39,447 nucleotides of DNA from Candidatus Actinomarinales bacterium (lineage in GTDB: Bacteria > Actinomycetota > Acidimicrobiia > Actinomarinales > Actinomarinaceae), in the NCBI GenBank assembly GCA_004214055.1, contig SGYT01000006.1, positions 1-39,447 on the forward strand, read 5' to 3'. Positions 17,073 through 27,082 of the stretch are shown piece by piece; the first letter of the stretch is position 1; each line of letters begins with the position of its first letter. Under the pieces are notes generated by a model that saw only the letters and a list, made by a program, of their open reading frames with translations, had not been told where the DNA came from and searched no databases. Made by a program: the position numbers and the translations under genes.

Positions 17073-17927
17073 TTAATCAAAGTTGCCAACAAATATTATC
17101 TCTTTTTCTAATGAGACATCAAACTTATTGTAAACAACGTCTTTTACATGATTAACTAACTTATACAAAGAAGAAGACTTTGAGCCTTTTGGAGCTATAA
17201 AAAAGTTTGCATGCTTACTACTTACTCTAACTCCATCGACTTCGTAACCTTTGAGTCCAGCCTTGTCAATTAGCTCTCCAGCAGAGTATTCTTTATGGTT
17301 TTTAAATACACTTCCCGCATTATAAATCCCAGCAGGTTGTGTGTTTTTCCTATAAGTTGTATATTCTTTTAAGCGTTCCTTTATTAGTTTCGGGTCTCCC
17401 TTTATCCCCTTTAATTTTGCAGAAACAATAATTTTTCGTTCTAGATTATTAGACATGCGATAACCGAATTTAATTTGTTGTTTATCTAAGGTCTCATAAT
17501 GTTTTTCAATAAAATTATACGCCTCAAGGGAAACAAACAAATCTGAAAACTCCCACCCGTAAGCACCTGCATTCATTTTTATAGCACCACCTACAGAGCC
17601 AGGGATTCCTATTAAGAACTCTGAATTAATTAGATTATTATTTTTACAAAATCTTGCTAAATCAGGCAAATAGACAGAAGAACCTACATTGATTTCGGAG
17701 GTGTTTTCATCATAAGATATTTTTTTAAACTTTGGATGTATAACATTTCCTGCATAACCTTTGTCTGAGAAGGCAACATTAGACCCTTTACCTAATATGA
17801 AATTATCATTATCTGAAAATATTTCTCTATATTCATTAATATTAGTTTCATTAAGTTCATAATAATTATTACAGAAACCACCAAATTTATAGGTAGTCAC
17901 ACTTGAAAGCTTAATTTTATTTTTCAT
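17073..17927 (-). CDS. murB: UDP-N-acetylenolpyruvoylglucosamine reductase
   Basis: MurB reduces the enolpyruvyl group to make UDP-MurNAc, using FAD and NADPH. The FAD-binding segment LGKGSNVAFSDKGY (about 45-58), IPGSVGGAIKMNAGAYG, the catalytic serine in NAGSVFKN (about 207) and the final LEKEIIFVG with the catalytic Glu are all visible. At 284 residues it is the shorter form found in many Gram-positive bacteria. The start overlaps the murC end by 11 bp. Confidence 0.97.
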   Translation of the reverse strand: MKNKIKLSSVTTYKFGGFCNNYYELNETNINEYREIFSDNDNFILGKGSNVAFSDKGYAGNVIHPKFKKISYDENTSEINVGSSVYLPDLARFCKNNNLINSEFLIGIPGSVGGAIKMNAGAYGWEFSDLFVSLEAYNFIEKHYETLDKQQIKFGYRMSNNLERKIIVSAKLKGIKGDPKLIKERLKEYTTYRKNTQPAGIYNAGSVFKNHKEYSAGELIDKAGLKGYEVDGVRVSSKHANFFIAPKGSKSSSLYKLVNHVKDVVYNKFDVSLEKEIIFVGNFD

Positions 17928-19227
17928 CTAGATATTTTATTATTTGAGGTCCTAATAAAGTAATGTCACCTGCACCTAAGGTTAGCACAATGTCATTCTC
18001 TTTAACTCTTGATGAAAGGTAGGCAGGGATCATTCTTATTGACTTTAAATACTTTATATTCTTTGATTCAAAATTTTTACTAGTAACTCCGGGTATTGGT
18101 TTTTCACCAGCAGGATATATATCAACAACTATTGAAAAATCAGCATACTCCAACTCTTCCTTAAACTTTTCAAATTTTTCATTTGTTCTAGAATATCTAT
18201 GAGGTTGAAAAATGACGTATAATTTTCCTTTAGTAATTTCCTTAAGAGCTGTAATTGTAGCCTTTATTTCTGTTGGATGATGACCGTAGTCATCATACAA
18301 TTTGATGCCTCTAACAGTTCCAAGATATTCTGTTCTTCTATTTACTCCAGGAAAAGATTTTATAGCTTCTAAAGATTCTTCAATCTCAATTCCATTTAAA
18401 AAAGCAAGAGCTATTGCTCCAGTAATGTTTGAAACAAAATGAGAACCAATTAAATTAGAAACAATTTCATATTCTTTACTATTGTGAATAAACTTATTTG
18501 GATAATTAATTTTATATTCAGCACCGTTTTTTGAAGAAAATATAGTATGTTTATTTCTTATTTTTAAATCATTAATATTTTGATCATCATAATTTAAAAC
18601 TAAATTATTTTTAGAATTTAATATTACTTTTCTAAATGCCTCAATTAATTTTTCAAATGTTTCAAAATAATCTAAATGATCTTCGTCAATATTTGTTACT
18701 AATAAATCATCTATTTTTATGTCTTTAAATGTATTGAAAGCTTCATCAACTTCCAATATTATAGGTAAATCTTTTTTTCCATAATGACCACCAATTCCAT
18801 GAAAAGATGTTGATCCACCATAAATATAAGATACGTCTATATTGTTATGATGGAAAATATGAGCTAATAACGCTGTTGTTGATGTTTTCCCATGTGTTCC
18901 TGTTACCCCAATAATTTTGTTCTCATAAGAAAGTTTCTCCAAAAACTCTGCCCTAGATTGCACATTATTATTTGCTAAATTGTTTTTTAAAAATGTCTTA
19001 TCTATTGGTACTGCTGAAGAATAAATGTATAAAACATTAGGAGAATATATAAAATTGTCTATATCAAAATAAACCTTAACTGCGTCTTGTTCAAGTTGAT
19101 TTGTAATGTAAGATTTTCTTTGGTCGTAACCCTCAACTTTCATACCTTTTTGAGCTAAATATTTAGCTATAGAGCTCATTCCAGAACCACCTATTCCTAA
19201 AATGAATACATTCTCAATTTTTTTCAT
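17917..19227 (-). CDS. murC: UDP-N-acetylmuramate-L-alanine ligase
   Basis: MurC adds L-Ala to UDP-MurNAc with ATP. The N-terminal Rossmann motif GIGGSGMSSIA (11-21), the ATP loop GTHGKTS (110-116), LVTNIDEDHLDYF and the C-terminal YDDYGHHPTEI and FQPHRYSR motifs identify MurC rather than other Mur ligases. Length 436 is normal. The gene overlaps murG by 14 bp and murB by 11 bp, so the set is tightly packed. Confidence 0.98.
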   Translation of the reverse strand: MKKIENVFILGIGGSGMSSIAKYLAQKGMKVEGYDQRKSYITNQLEQDAVKVYFDIDNFIYSPNVLYIYSSAVPIDKTFLKNNLANNNVQSRAEFLEKLSYENKIIGVTGTHGKTSTTALLAHIFHHNNIDVSYIYGGSTSFHGIGGHYGKKDLPIILEVDEAFNTFKDIKIDDLLVTNIDEDHLDYFETFEKLIEAFRKVILNSKNNLVLNYDDQNINDLKIRNKHTIFSSKNGAEYKINYPNKFIHNSKEYEIVSNLIGSHFVSNITGAIALAFLNGIEIEESLEAIKSFPGVNRRTEYLGTVRGIKLYDDYGHHPTEIKATITALKEITKGKLYVIFQPHRYSRTNEKFEKFKEELEYADFSIVVDIYPAGEKPIPGVTSKNFESKNIKYLKSIRMIPAYLSSRVKENDIVLTLGAGDITLLGPQIIKYLDEK

Positions 19228-20242
19228 AAATTGCTTCCATTAGATATTTAGTTATTTTCTCATTTCCAGATTGAATATTTGATTTATGTAAATTATTTTT
19301 TTTCCATTCATCAAAATTATTTACTATTTTTAACAATGTTTTTTCAAATTCATTGTACGAATTAACTAATTCAGCTAAGCCAAGGTTATTAAGATATTCT
19401 GCATTTAAAGATTGGTGAGATGAGGTTGTTCCATGTTTGTATGGTATAAGTATTTGTGGTATTTCTAAATAAGCGGCTTCTAATGATCCACCACCTGCTC
19501 TTCCAATTTGAAGGCTTATATTAGAATAATAAATATTCATATCTTCTATAAAATCATATTGTTTATAGTTTTCATAACGATTATCATTTTTTAATTTATT
19601 TTTACCTGTTATATGAATAAAACTAATCTTATTTAAATTGTTGGTATCTAAAAATTTATAAATAAAATCATTTATTTCATCTGAGCCTTGACTTCCTCCC
19701 TGAACACCGATTACAATATTTTGTTTTTTTCTATCAACTTGAAATAGATTTTTATTAAAAATTGGGCCAACAAATTTAATGTTTTTCTTTCGTAGATTTT
19801 TAGTATCTGGGTAAGACGTAAATATTATACCTGGGAGATATGATGAAAATTTATTTCCCAATCCACCATAAATATTTTGTTCTTGACCAAAATATTTAAT
19901 ATTAAGTAACATGCATAAAAAGGAAGCGACTGGAGCAATATATGATCCGGTACAAAAGATAACCTCTATTTTTTCTTTTTTAATCAAATATTTAATATTA
20001 TTTATGTTTTTTATTATTTTCTTAATGTTGAGAATGTATCCTATAATTCCATTATTTGATCTATAAATATTTTCAATATGTACTTTCACCTCTAAATTAT
20101 CAAAATACTGTGCTCCCCTTTTGTCAGTAATTACTACAATATTGTCTAATTCAATATTTTTATCATTTAATTCTTTAATCATATTTTTTGCTGGAAATAC
20201 GTGCCCACCTGTTCCTACGCAAAAAATTCCTATTTTTTTCAT
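19214..20242 (-). CDS. murG: MurG glycosyltransferase (lipid II synthesis)
   Basis: MurG transfers GlcNAc from UDP-GlcNAc to lipid I at the inner face of the membrane. The N-terminal glycine loop GTGGHVFPAKNM (11-22), GVQGGSQGSDEIN in the middle and the C-terminal sugar-nucleotide part IGRAGGGSLEAAYLEIPQI with IPYKHGTTSSHQSLNAEYL are characteristic. The protein is 342 residues. The N-terminal half is unusually rich in Ile, Asn and Lys, in line with the AT-rich genome. It overlaps ftsW by 4 bp. Confidence 0.96.
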   Translation of the reverse strand: MKKIGIFCVGTGGHVFPAKNMIKELNDKNIELDNIVVITDKRGAQYFDNLEVKVHIENIYRSNNGIIGYILNIKKIIKNINNIKYLIKKEKIEVIFCTGSYIAPVASFLCMLLNIKYFGQEQNIYGGLGNKFSSYLPGIIFTSYPDTKNLRKKNIKFVGPIFNKNLFQVDRKKQNIVIGVQGGSQGSDEINDFIYKFLDTNNLNKISFIHITGKNKLKNDNRYENYKQYDFIEDMNIYYSNISLQIGRAGGGSLEAAYLEIPQILIPYKHGTTSSHQSLNAEYLNNLGLAELVNSYNEFEKTLLKIVNNFDEWKKNNLHKSNIQSGNEKITKYLMEAIYEKN

Positions 20243-21357
20243 AATTCATCTGCTTTTTCTTGAGAATATGAAATAGTAAGCCCAATAAAAATAGCTACCA
20301 TAGCAGAACCTCCATATGCTATAAATGGTAAAACAATACCAGTTATTGGCAAAAGTCCAACTATTCCACCTAAATTAAATACTGTTTGAATTAAGACCCA
20401 TGAACCCATCCCTACAAATAACAATCTACTAAATTCAGTATTACTTGTTAAACCAAGGCCAAAAAAAGAAATTATTAATAACATCAAGGCAATAATTAAT
20501 ATTAATAAACCAAAAAAGCCATACTCTTCTCCAGCTATTGAAGCTATAAAATCCGACCATGAATTAGGTAGACTACCCCACCTAGCTCTTGATGTTCCCG
20601 GTCCTAATCCAAATAATCCACCTGAACTTATTGCAACCTTGCTTTGATGAAGTTGATAACATCTGCCAGCAAGATCTACCGGGTCAACATTTGTACCCTC
20701 ACATATTTTAGAAAACCATGTAACAAATCTAGATTCACGATAACCCATTAAATTTATAGCAAAATAAATTGGCAATGGAGAAATTGCAATAATTCCTATT
20801 GGATACCTTAATTTGACTTCGGAGAATAATAATTGAAATAAAATTATCCCTGAAATAATTAATGTAGTTCCAAAGTCTGGTTCAAGAAGTATTAAAACAC
20901 AAGAAAGAGCAGGTAAAATGAGTGTTTTTTTTAAATTATAAAAATCTGATTTGTTTATTTCTAAATTTGATAAATGATAGGCTACAAATAAAATTATTAT
21001 AGGCTTTGCAAATTCACTCGGTTGAAAATAAACATCTCCTAAATTAATCCACCTTCTGCTACCTCCAGCTACAACCCCATATGTAAGTACTAAAAATAAT
21101 ATTACTGAAATTGTAAACATTCCCGTACTAGCTAATTTTTTATAATTTTCATTATTAATTTTTTTGCCTATATTAAAAATTAATAAACCGATAATTATTG
21201 CAGCCATATGTCTTTTAATTAAATGAAAATTGTCATTATACAAATTCATTCCTCGAACAGATGAAGCAGATAAATTAAGCAAAATACCAAAAGTAATAAG
21301 AAACGAGATGGAAATTATATTGATTTTTTTGAATGTGGATTGGCTTAATTTATACAT
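20239..21357 (-). CDS. ftsW: FtsW peptidoglycan polymerase (SEDS family)
   Basis: FtsW polymerises lipid II at the septum together with the class B PBP. The 372-residue protein has about ten membrane helices and SEDS motifs such as VAGGSRRWINLG, FQPSEFAKP, LEPDFGTTLI, GTSRARWGSLPNSWSDFI and FIAYGGSAM. The frame is open to 21486, but that would overlap murD by 137 bp. The ATG at 21357 has AAGG 6 nt upstream, starts just before the first helix and overlaps the murD stop by 8 bp, so I use it. Confidence 0.96.
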   Translation of the reverse strand: MYKLSQSTFKKINIISISFLITFGILLNLSASSVRGMNLYNDNFHLIKRHMAAIIIGLLIFNIGKKINNENYKKLASTGMFTISVILFLVLTYGVVAGGSRRWINLGDVYFQPSEFAKPIIILFVAYHLSNLEINKSDFYNLKKTLILPALSCVLILLEPDFGTTLIISGIILFQLLFSEVKLRYPIGIIAISPLPIYFAINLMGYRESRFVTWFSKICEGTNVDPVDLAGRCYQLHQSKVAISSGGLFGLGPGTSRARWGSLPNSWSDFIASIAGEEYGFFGLLILIIALMLLIISFFGLGLTSNTEFSRLLFVGMGSWVLIQTVFNLGGIVGLLPITGIVLPFIAYGGSAMVAIFIGLTISYSQEKADEL

Positions 21358-22609
21358 TTCTATCCTTGATATTTGAAACAACTGACTTAAAGAAATTACC
21401 TCTTTCCTCATAATTCTTAAAATCATTAAAGCTTGCTCCCCCACAAGAAAATAAAACTGTTTCAAAAACACCACTATTTTTTCCACGCTGTAGGGCTTTA
21501 GATTTCTTCCAGACTTCTAAATACTTTAATATTTCATTCTCTAAATCAAAGATGCTTTCATAATATTCTTTTTCAAAACTATCAAACCTATTTAACTCAT
21601 ACTTCATATTTTTAGGAACTAATACCAACCCTATGTTTTCTCTTGATATATTTAAGCTGCTTCCAGACATTTGTTTTGTTAACCCATGCAAAATTAACAA
21701 TCCATTTTTTACTCTCTTTGATGCTTCTGATACTGAGTGAAAATTTGTTGATTTTGAATCGTTTATATATGTGATTCCATTAATTATGTCAATAGTTTCA
21801 AACCTATGTTCTAAACTTTTAGTATTTTTTAAATAATCATATGCTTTTGTTACGGATAAATTTAATTGAGGAACTAAAATAAAAAAAGCGTCTAGAAAAT
21901 CATCAAAGTATTTATACCTCATAAAATTCATAGAAAAATTTTTTGGAAACTTTGGTTTATTATATAGCTCTTCGGCTAAGCCTTCATTCATAGATAAGTA
22001 ATTTGGTAATCTACCCGTGGCTATTTTGGATTTTGAAAATTGAAATATTTTCTTTTTAGACTCTGTATATTCTTGTACATTTTCATGCCAATCTAAATGG
22101 TCCTCTTCAATATTTAGTACTATTCCTACTTCTAGTGATAAATTTTTTATATAATGTAGTTGAAAACTTGAAAGTTCCATAACAATATAATCATATTTCT
22201 CTTCAATATAATTTAATGGTGAATCACCTATATTCCCTACTGCTAAAGATTTTAATCCCTGTGAGTTAATAAAATCCGATAATAATTCTACAAATGTTGT
22301 TTTTCCATTAGTACCAGTAACTCCAATTATTGGGGTATTGTGTATTCGATCACGCTCATATATATCTATATCAGTTATTACATTAATTTTTTTTGAATTT
22401 ATTTCTAATATAAGAGGGTGTGTTGGTTTTATTCCTGGTGAGATTATAATTTCATCTATCTCATCAAATGTATTATCTTTAAATTTCTGTTTTTTTGGTA
22501 TTTCTATTTCTTTATCATCATCATATATAAAATACTCAATGTTATTTTTTTGAAAATAAGCTTCTACAGATTTTCCTGTTGCCCCATATCCAAAAATTAG
22601 TTTCTTCAC
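21350..22609 (-). CDS. murD: UDP-N-acetylmuramoylalanine-D-glutamate ligase
   Basis: MurD adds D-Glu to UDP-MurNAc-L-Ala. The N-terminal GYGATGKSVEAYF (7-19), ISPGIKPTHP, ATP loop GTNGKTT (99-105), NIEEDHLDWH and NDSKSTN motifs fit MurD. The protein is 419 residues, and the C-terminal domain is less conserved. It starts with GTG immediately after the mraY stop (TAAGTG), which suggests coupled translation. Confidence 0.96.
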   Translation of the reverse strand: MKKLIFGYGATGKSVEAYFQKNNIEYFIYDDDKEIEIPKKQKFKDNTFDEIDEIIISPGIKPTHPLILEINSKKINVITDIDIYERDRIHNTPIIGVTGTNGKTTFVELLSDFINSQGLKSLAVGNIGDSPLNYIEEKYDYIVMELSSFQLHYIKNLSLEVGIVLNIEEDHLDWHENVQEYTESKKKIFQFSKSKIATGRLPNYLSMNEGLAEELYNKPKFPKNFSMNFMRYKYFDDFLDAFFILVPQLNLSVTKAYDYLKNTKSLEHRFETIDIINGITYINDSKSTNFHSVSEASKRVKNGLLILHGLTKQMSGSSLNISRENIGLVLVPKNMKYELNRFDSFEKEYYESIFDLENEILKYLEVWKKSKALQRGKNSGVFETVLFSCGGASFNDFKNYEERGNFFKSVVSNIKDRNV

Positions 22610-23668
22610 TTAATTACCAAACAAGACCCAATCACCATAGAAAAGACCTAGCCCTATTACAACAACAATTCCATTTATAATCCAAAATCTAACGATAATT
22701 GTCGTTTCTGCCCAATTGCTCATTTCAAAATGATGGTGTATTGGAGTCATCTTAAATACTCTTTTTCCTCTATATTTGAAAGATAATACTTGAATTATTA
22801 CTGACATAGCTTCAACAATATAAAGGAAGCAGAAAAATAAAATAAGGGTATCAGCTCCAATTGCAAATAGTACTAACGGAAATATAGAGCCGATAAATTG
22901 TGAGCCAACGTCACCCATAATTATTTTTGCTGGATTAGTATTCCACCATAAAAAACCTAAACAAGAACCTGCAATAGATGATATTAAAACAGCTAATTCA
23001 ACCGATATAAAAACAGGATTTATAAAATTAGAATAATATTCTGGATGTCTGAATATCCAGAAAGCAATTATTAGTATACCGCCAAATGATACTGAAGAAC
23101 TTCCTGCAACTAAGCCATCCAAACCATCAGTTAAGTTAACTGCATTAGTAATTCCAACTATAATAAAAACAATTAAAAACCATTTAAAAATTCCAACATC
23201 TAAACCAAAACCGCTAAAAAGATAGAAAATAGTTGAATCGTCTAAAAAATAAAAGTAGTAACTTGCTATTGATGCTACAAGTGTTTGAAATAAAAATTTA
23301 TTTCTTGCTTTTAGTCCTAAATTTCTATTTTTATTCACTTTTAAATAGTCATCAATTAAACCTACGAAGCCCATTAATGTACTTAAAATTAACAGATTAA
23401 AAATTTCAAAATTAATTGATAATAACTCAACCTTGAAACCTTTTCCAATAGTCCAAAAATTTATGTGTGATAATATAAACCCAACAAAAGTTCCTAAAAT
23501 TATAAATACACCACCCATTGTTGGGGTACCTTTTTTATGCTCATGAAAATTTAGTTCTTCACGTATGGGTTGTCCAATATTTCTAGTTTTAAAGAAATTG
23601 ACTCCAATTGAAGTAGAAAGTAAAACAAATAAAAAGCTGATACCTCCGGCAACAATTATTCCAATCAT
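22610..23668 (-). CDS. mraY: Phospho-MurNAc-pentapeptide transferase MraY
   Basis: MraY makes lipid I by moving phospho-MurNAc-pentapeptide to undecaprenyl phosphate. The 352-residue protein has about ten membrane helices with KKGTPTMGGVFII (46-58), NLTDGLDGL (about 176-184), GDVGSQFIG and FKMTPIHHHFE near the C-terminus, all catalytic or substrate-binding signatures. It overlaps murE by 4 bp, so no murF fits between them although that is its usual place. Confidence 0.98.
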   Translation of the reverse strand: MIGIIVAGGISFLFVLLSTSIGVNFFKTRNIGQPIREELNFHEHKKGTPTMGGVFIILGTFVGFILSHINFWTIGKGFKVELLSINFEIFNLLILSTLMGFVGLIDDYLKVNKNRNLGLKARNKFLFQTLVASIASYYFYFLDDSTIFYLFSGFGLDVGIFKWFLIVFIIVGITNAVNLTDGLDGLVAGSSSVSFGGILIIAFWIFRHPEYYSNFINPVFISVELAVLISSIAGSCLGFLWWNTNPAKIIMGDVGSQFIGSIFPLVLFAIGADTLILFFCFLYIVEAMSVIIQVLSFKYRGKRVFKMTPIHHHFEMSNWAETTIIVRFWIINGIVVVIGLGLFYGDWVLFGN

Positions 23669-25080
23669 AAATTTTCCTTTATATGTTCATTAACGATATT
23701 CTGATCACTAAATTCTATTGAAGTATCCTTAAATTCTTGAATACTCTCATGCCCCTTCCCTAGTATTAATAATACAGAATCTTTTTCAAGATTATTAATT
23801 CCTTCTATTATTGCCTCTTTTCGATTTAGTATTAGTGTTGTATCTTTGTTTAATTCAATTCCTTTTAATATATCTTTTGCTATTTCTTGTTCGTCTTCAT
23901 GACGTGGATTGTCATTTGTTACTATGATTTTGTCAGCTAAATTAGTTGCATTCCCCATCAAAGGTCTTTTTTCTTTGTCTCTTCCTCCACCAGCTCCCAA
24001 AATAACAATAACTTTACTGTATTTGTTTTTTACAGAATTAATTACTTGAGTAATAGACTCGGGTGTATGTGCAAAATCTATTATTATTTCATTATTATTT
24101 TTATATTTAATTATTTCATATCTTCCTTTAGGATTTTTTAAACTTATAGATGCTTCTAACAACGATTCTAAATCATATTTTTCTGAAAAATAGGCCATTG
24201 AAAGAGCCAACAAATAATTGAGGTGAGATTTTGGACCCGATAAAGGTACCGTAATATCATAATCTCTTCCCTCAATTTCAAAATTTATATTATATTTTTC
24301 TTTTGCAAAATTTATATTTTTAATATATAAATTGTTTGTTTTATTCATGCCAATGCTAAACGAAGATATGTTGGTTAATGAATTAACTTTATTACCCCAC
24401 TCAGATTCGATATAGACTAATTTTTCTGATATATCATTACTAAAAAGTTTTAATTTAGAATCGAAGTAGTTTTCTATAGTTTTATGATAATCAAAATGAT
24501 CTTGAGAGAGATTTGTAAACCCAGAAACTTTAAATTTTAAATTTTTTATTCTTTCTTGGTCCAAAGCATGCGAGGAAACTTCAAGAACTATATCATTAAT
24601 GTCACTATTTTCTTTAAGACCTAAAAATTTGATGATATTAAATAACTTTGGTGTAGTGAGGTGTGCTTCATTTGTAATTTTTTTAAATACATCTGCCTCA
24701 GTAGTTCCAATAAATAGGGACTTTGAAATAATTAACTGATTTAAGTAAAATCCAGTTGTTGTTTTTCCATTTGTTCCTGTTATTCCGTAGAAAGTTTTAT
24801 TTTCGAAGTTAGGGCAAATTTTTTCTAAAAAATCTCTATACACTTGATCATAATTATTTACTTTTATTATTTTTTCGTCTGAGATTGAACAATCTTTTGT
24901 AGTTATAATTGCTTTTAATTTATGCTCTAAGGATTCACTAATTAATTTATTTAACTTTTTTAATGATTTGTGATTTAAAAGCAGTATTGAATTCTTAGAT
25001 ATATCAAGAGTACTGTTAATTATTTTGTTAGTATTAAAATCTTTACTGGAAGTTAGGTCTTCAATACTTAATGAACTCAT
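23665..25080 (-). CDS. murE: MurE ligase, probably adding meso-diaminopimelate
   Basis: MurE adds the third peptide residue to UDP-MurNAc-L-Ala-D-Glu. The ATP loop GTNGKTTT (102-109), NLSQDHFDYH and ILGAGGGRDKEKRPLMG are family motifs. The residue-selecting motif is DNPR (390-393), which in known enzymes specifies meso-diaminopimelate and not lysine, so the wall is probably of the DAP type. The 471-residue protein is a little shorter than many MurE in its N-terminal domain. It is 2 bp downstream of ftsI and overlaps mraY by 4 bp. Confidence 0.96.
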   Translation of the reverse strand: MSSLSIEDLTSSKDFNTNKIINSTLDISKNSILLLNHKSLKKLNKLISESLEHKLKAIITTKDCSISDEKIIKVNNYDQVYRDFLEKICPNFENKTFYGITGTNGKTTTGFYLNQLIISKSLFIGTTEADVFKKITNEAHLTTPKLFNIIKFLGLKENSDINDIVLEVSSHALDQERIKNLKFKVSGFTNLSQDHFDYHKTIENYFDSKLKLFSNDISEKLVYIESEWGNKVNSLTNISSFSIGMNKTNNLYIKNINFAKEKYNINFEIEGRDYDITVPLSGPKSHLNYLLALSMAYFSEKYDLESLLEASISLKNPKGRYEIIKYKNNNEIIIDFAHTPESITQVINSVKNKYSKVIVILGAGGGRDKEKRPLMGNATNLADKIIVTNDNPRHEDEQEIAKDILKGIELNKDTTLILNRKEAIIEGINNLEKDSVLLILGKGHESIQEFKDTSIEFSDQNIVNEHIKENL

Positions 25081-25082
25081 AT

Positions 25083-26756
25083 TTATTCCTTTGGAACAAA
25101 GTAACTAATGATTTTTTTGAATATTGGAGCAGCTGTAGAGCCTCCAGTTACATATTCCGATGTTGGATTAGTTTTTGCCCCCCAAAGAAGCACAGATCCA
25201 ACAACTGGTCCATCTTTTGTTTCAACAAAACCAGTAAAGGAGGTATTAAATCTGTCTTCAGAATAACCTACACCTTCTAAATGAGTTCTACTAGTTCCCG
25301 TTTTACCACCAATAATGTAACCTTCTTTCCTGAGAGATTTTCCTGTACCATTTTCACCTTCTACAACATTTATAAGTAGTGTTTTTAATCGACTTGACAT
25401 CTCAGGGCTAATAATTGTATTGCTTTGAGTATCAACTTTTTCTTTCTGCACTAAAGTTAATTTTACATCTTTGCCACCGTTTGCAATTATGCTATAAGCT
25501 CTAATCATTTGATATTGAGAAACATTTATTGAATAACCAATTGAAAGTGAACTTAGACAGGTAAGACATTTTTTATAACTGACAAAGCCTCCCTTAGCTT
25601 CTCCTGTTAATTCAACTCCTGATTTTTGACCGAAACCGAACTTGGTCAAATACTCCTCAATTTTAAGAACACTAGAATCTTTCGTTATTTTTATTGTTCC
25701 AACATTTGAAGATCTTTCAATAATTTGTTTAACTGATAATTCGTAAGTTTCATGTTTGAGAAAATCACTAAAACAACCCCTCAAACCATCATATAGACTT
25801 TCACATGATGATTCAATAATCTCAATTTGATCTTCTACAATATATTTATCATCTTCATTTAGCAATCCTTCATCAAGAAGTGATCCTATTGTAAATATTT
25901 TTAATGCAGAACCTGGCTCATATAATGCTCTACCACTTATTAAGTTAATATTAAAATATTTGTTATTGCTACTTGATTTCTCAGCAGAAATAATTATTTC
26001 ACCTGTTTCAGCATTTGCAAATACTACTGAACACTTAAATGCATCTGTTCTATCTAAAGCTTCAGCGCACAGTTCTTCAGAAAGGTATTGAAGATCAGAA
26101 TCTAATGAAAGCAATAAATCTTCTCCGTGTATGGGGTCTATTGTTCTAATATCCCCTTGAGGAATAACTGATCCATTTGGTGCTGCCTCATAAGTTAACT
26201 CACCATCAACCCCTTTTAAACTGTTATCAAAATAAAGCTCTAAACCTTCAACTCCATTACCATCAGGGTCTACATGGCCAATAATCTTATTTAAAGATTC
26301 AGAGTATATTACCCTCTTATTTGATGGTTCAATAATAATTCCTTCATAACCCCATTTTTTAATTTTCATACCGATATCAAAAGTTACATTCCTTTGTAGA
26401 TAGAAATAATTATCATTATCATTAAGTCTTTTTAAAATTAATTTACTATCTACCTTTAATAGAGGCGATAAGATATCTGAAATTTCTTTTTTATTTACTA
26501 TTTTATTTGGGTTAATCCCGATATTAAACGCATTAACTGTATCGGCTACTTCATTAAAATTCTTATCTAATATTGAACCCCTTTTTGCCTCAATAACTTC
26601 TGTTTTTTCACGATAAGACAAAGCTTGATTTCTAAAATAGTCAGAATTAGAAAATTGTAATTTAAATACTTGTTCAATAAATAAGCCAGAGGAAAATAGT
26701 ACGAACAAATTTAGAATTAAGAATAAAAATGAAATTCTTGTTTTTTTATATTTCAT
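25083..26756 (-). CDS. ftsI: Class B penicillin-binding protein, FtsI type
   Basis: This septal transpeptidase has an N-terminal membrane anchor (about 8-28), a PBP dimer or pedestal domain that includes EAKRGSILDKN (56-66), and a transpeptidase domain. The catalytic motifs are S283-x-x-K (PGSALK), S349-S-N351 and K485-T-G (GGKTGTSR). At 557 residues it ends after the transpeptidase domain, with no PASTA repeats. It lies between the ftsL-like gene and murE, with 2-bp gaps on both sides. Confidence 0.96.
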   Translation of the reverse strand: MKYKKTRISFLFLILNLFVLFSSGLFIEQVFKLQFSNSDYFRNQALSYREKTEVIEAKRGSILDKNFNEVADTVNAFNIGINPNKIVNKKEISDILSPLLKVDSKLILKRLNDNDNYFYLQRNVTFDIGMKIKKWGYEGIIIEPSNKRVIYSESLNKIIGHVDPDGNGVEGLELYFDNSLKGVDGELTYEAAPNGSVIPQGDIRTIDPIHGEDLLLSLDSDLQYLSEELCAEALDRTDAFKCSVVFANAETGEIIISAEKSSSNNKYFNINLISGRALYEPGSALKIFTIGSLLDEGLLNEDDKYIVEDQIEIIESSCESLYDGLRGCFSDFLKHETYELSVKQIIERSSNVGTIKITKDSSVLKIEEYLTKFGFGQKSGVELTGEAKGGFVSYKKCLTCLSSLSIGYSINVSQYQMIRAYSIIANGGKDVKLTLVQKEKVDTQSNTIISPEMSSRLKTLLINVVEGENGTGKSLRKEGYIIGGKTGTSRTHLEGVGYSEDRFNTSFTGFVETKDGPVVGSVLLWGAKTNPTSEYVTGGSTAAPIFKKIISYFVPKE

Positions 26757-26758
26757 CT

Positions 26759-27082
26759 TTATTTCCCAAAACCTAAAACTGTTATTTTTTCTTTTTCACG
26801 ATTATTTAACTTATAAGGAATTTCAAGTTTATTTATTTTTTGGGCAACATCAAGCCTTTCATATAAATTAACTTTTGATAATTTATCAATATTAGCAATA
26901 GAAAAGACTTCGTTATGTTCTAATTTGATAGAATTTCTTTCTCTTTCAAGAATTAATATTTCATTATTAATTTCAATAATATGATTTGAGATTTCATTTA
27001 TTTTTATATTGAGAATTAAAGGTACAACTAAAGAAGCAAAAATACATAGATAGAGAATATTGTAAAAATATTGTTTCCTCAT
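26759..27082 (-). CDS. ftsL: FtsL-like septum protein
   Basis: The 107-residue protein has one membrane helix (about 9-26) followed by a stretch with heptad-like hydrophobic spacing and many Glu, Asn and Lys residues (27-60), then a short tail. This is the layout of FtsL/DivIC-type divisome proteins, whose sequences are poorly conserved. The assignment rests on this layout and on the position between rsmH and ftsI. Its ATG overlaps the rsmH stop (ATGA). Confidence 0.85.
   Translation of the reverse strand: MRKQYFYNILYLCIFASLVVPLILNIKINEISNHIIEINNEILILERERNSIKLEHNEVFSIANIDKLSKVNLYERLDVAQKINKLEIPYKLNNREKEKITVLGFGK

Noticed and set aside
21358-21486. N-terminal extension of ftsW by 43 residues
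   Set aside because: It would overlap murD by 137 bp, lacks family features, and a good ribosome site precedes the ATG at 21357.
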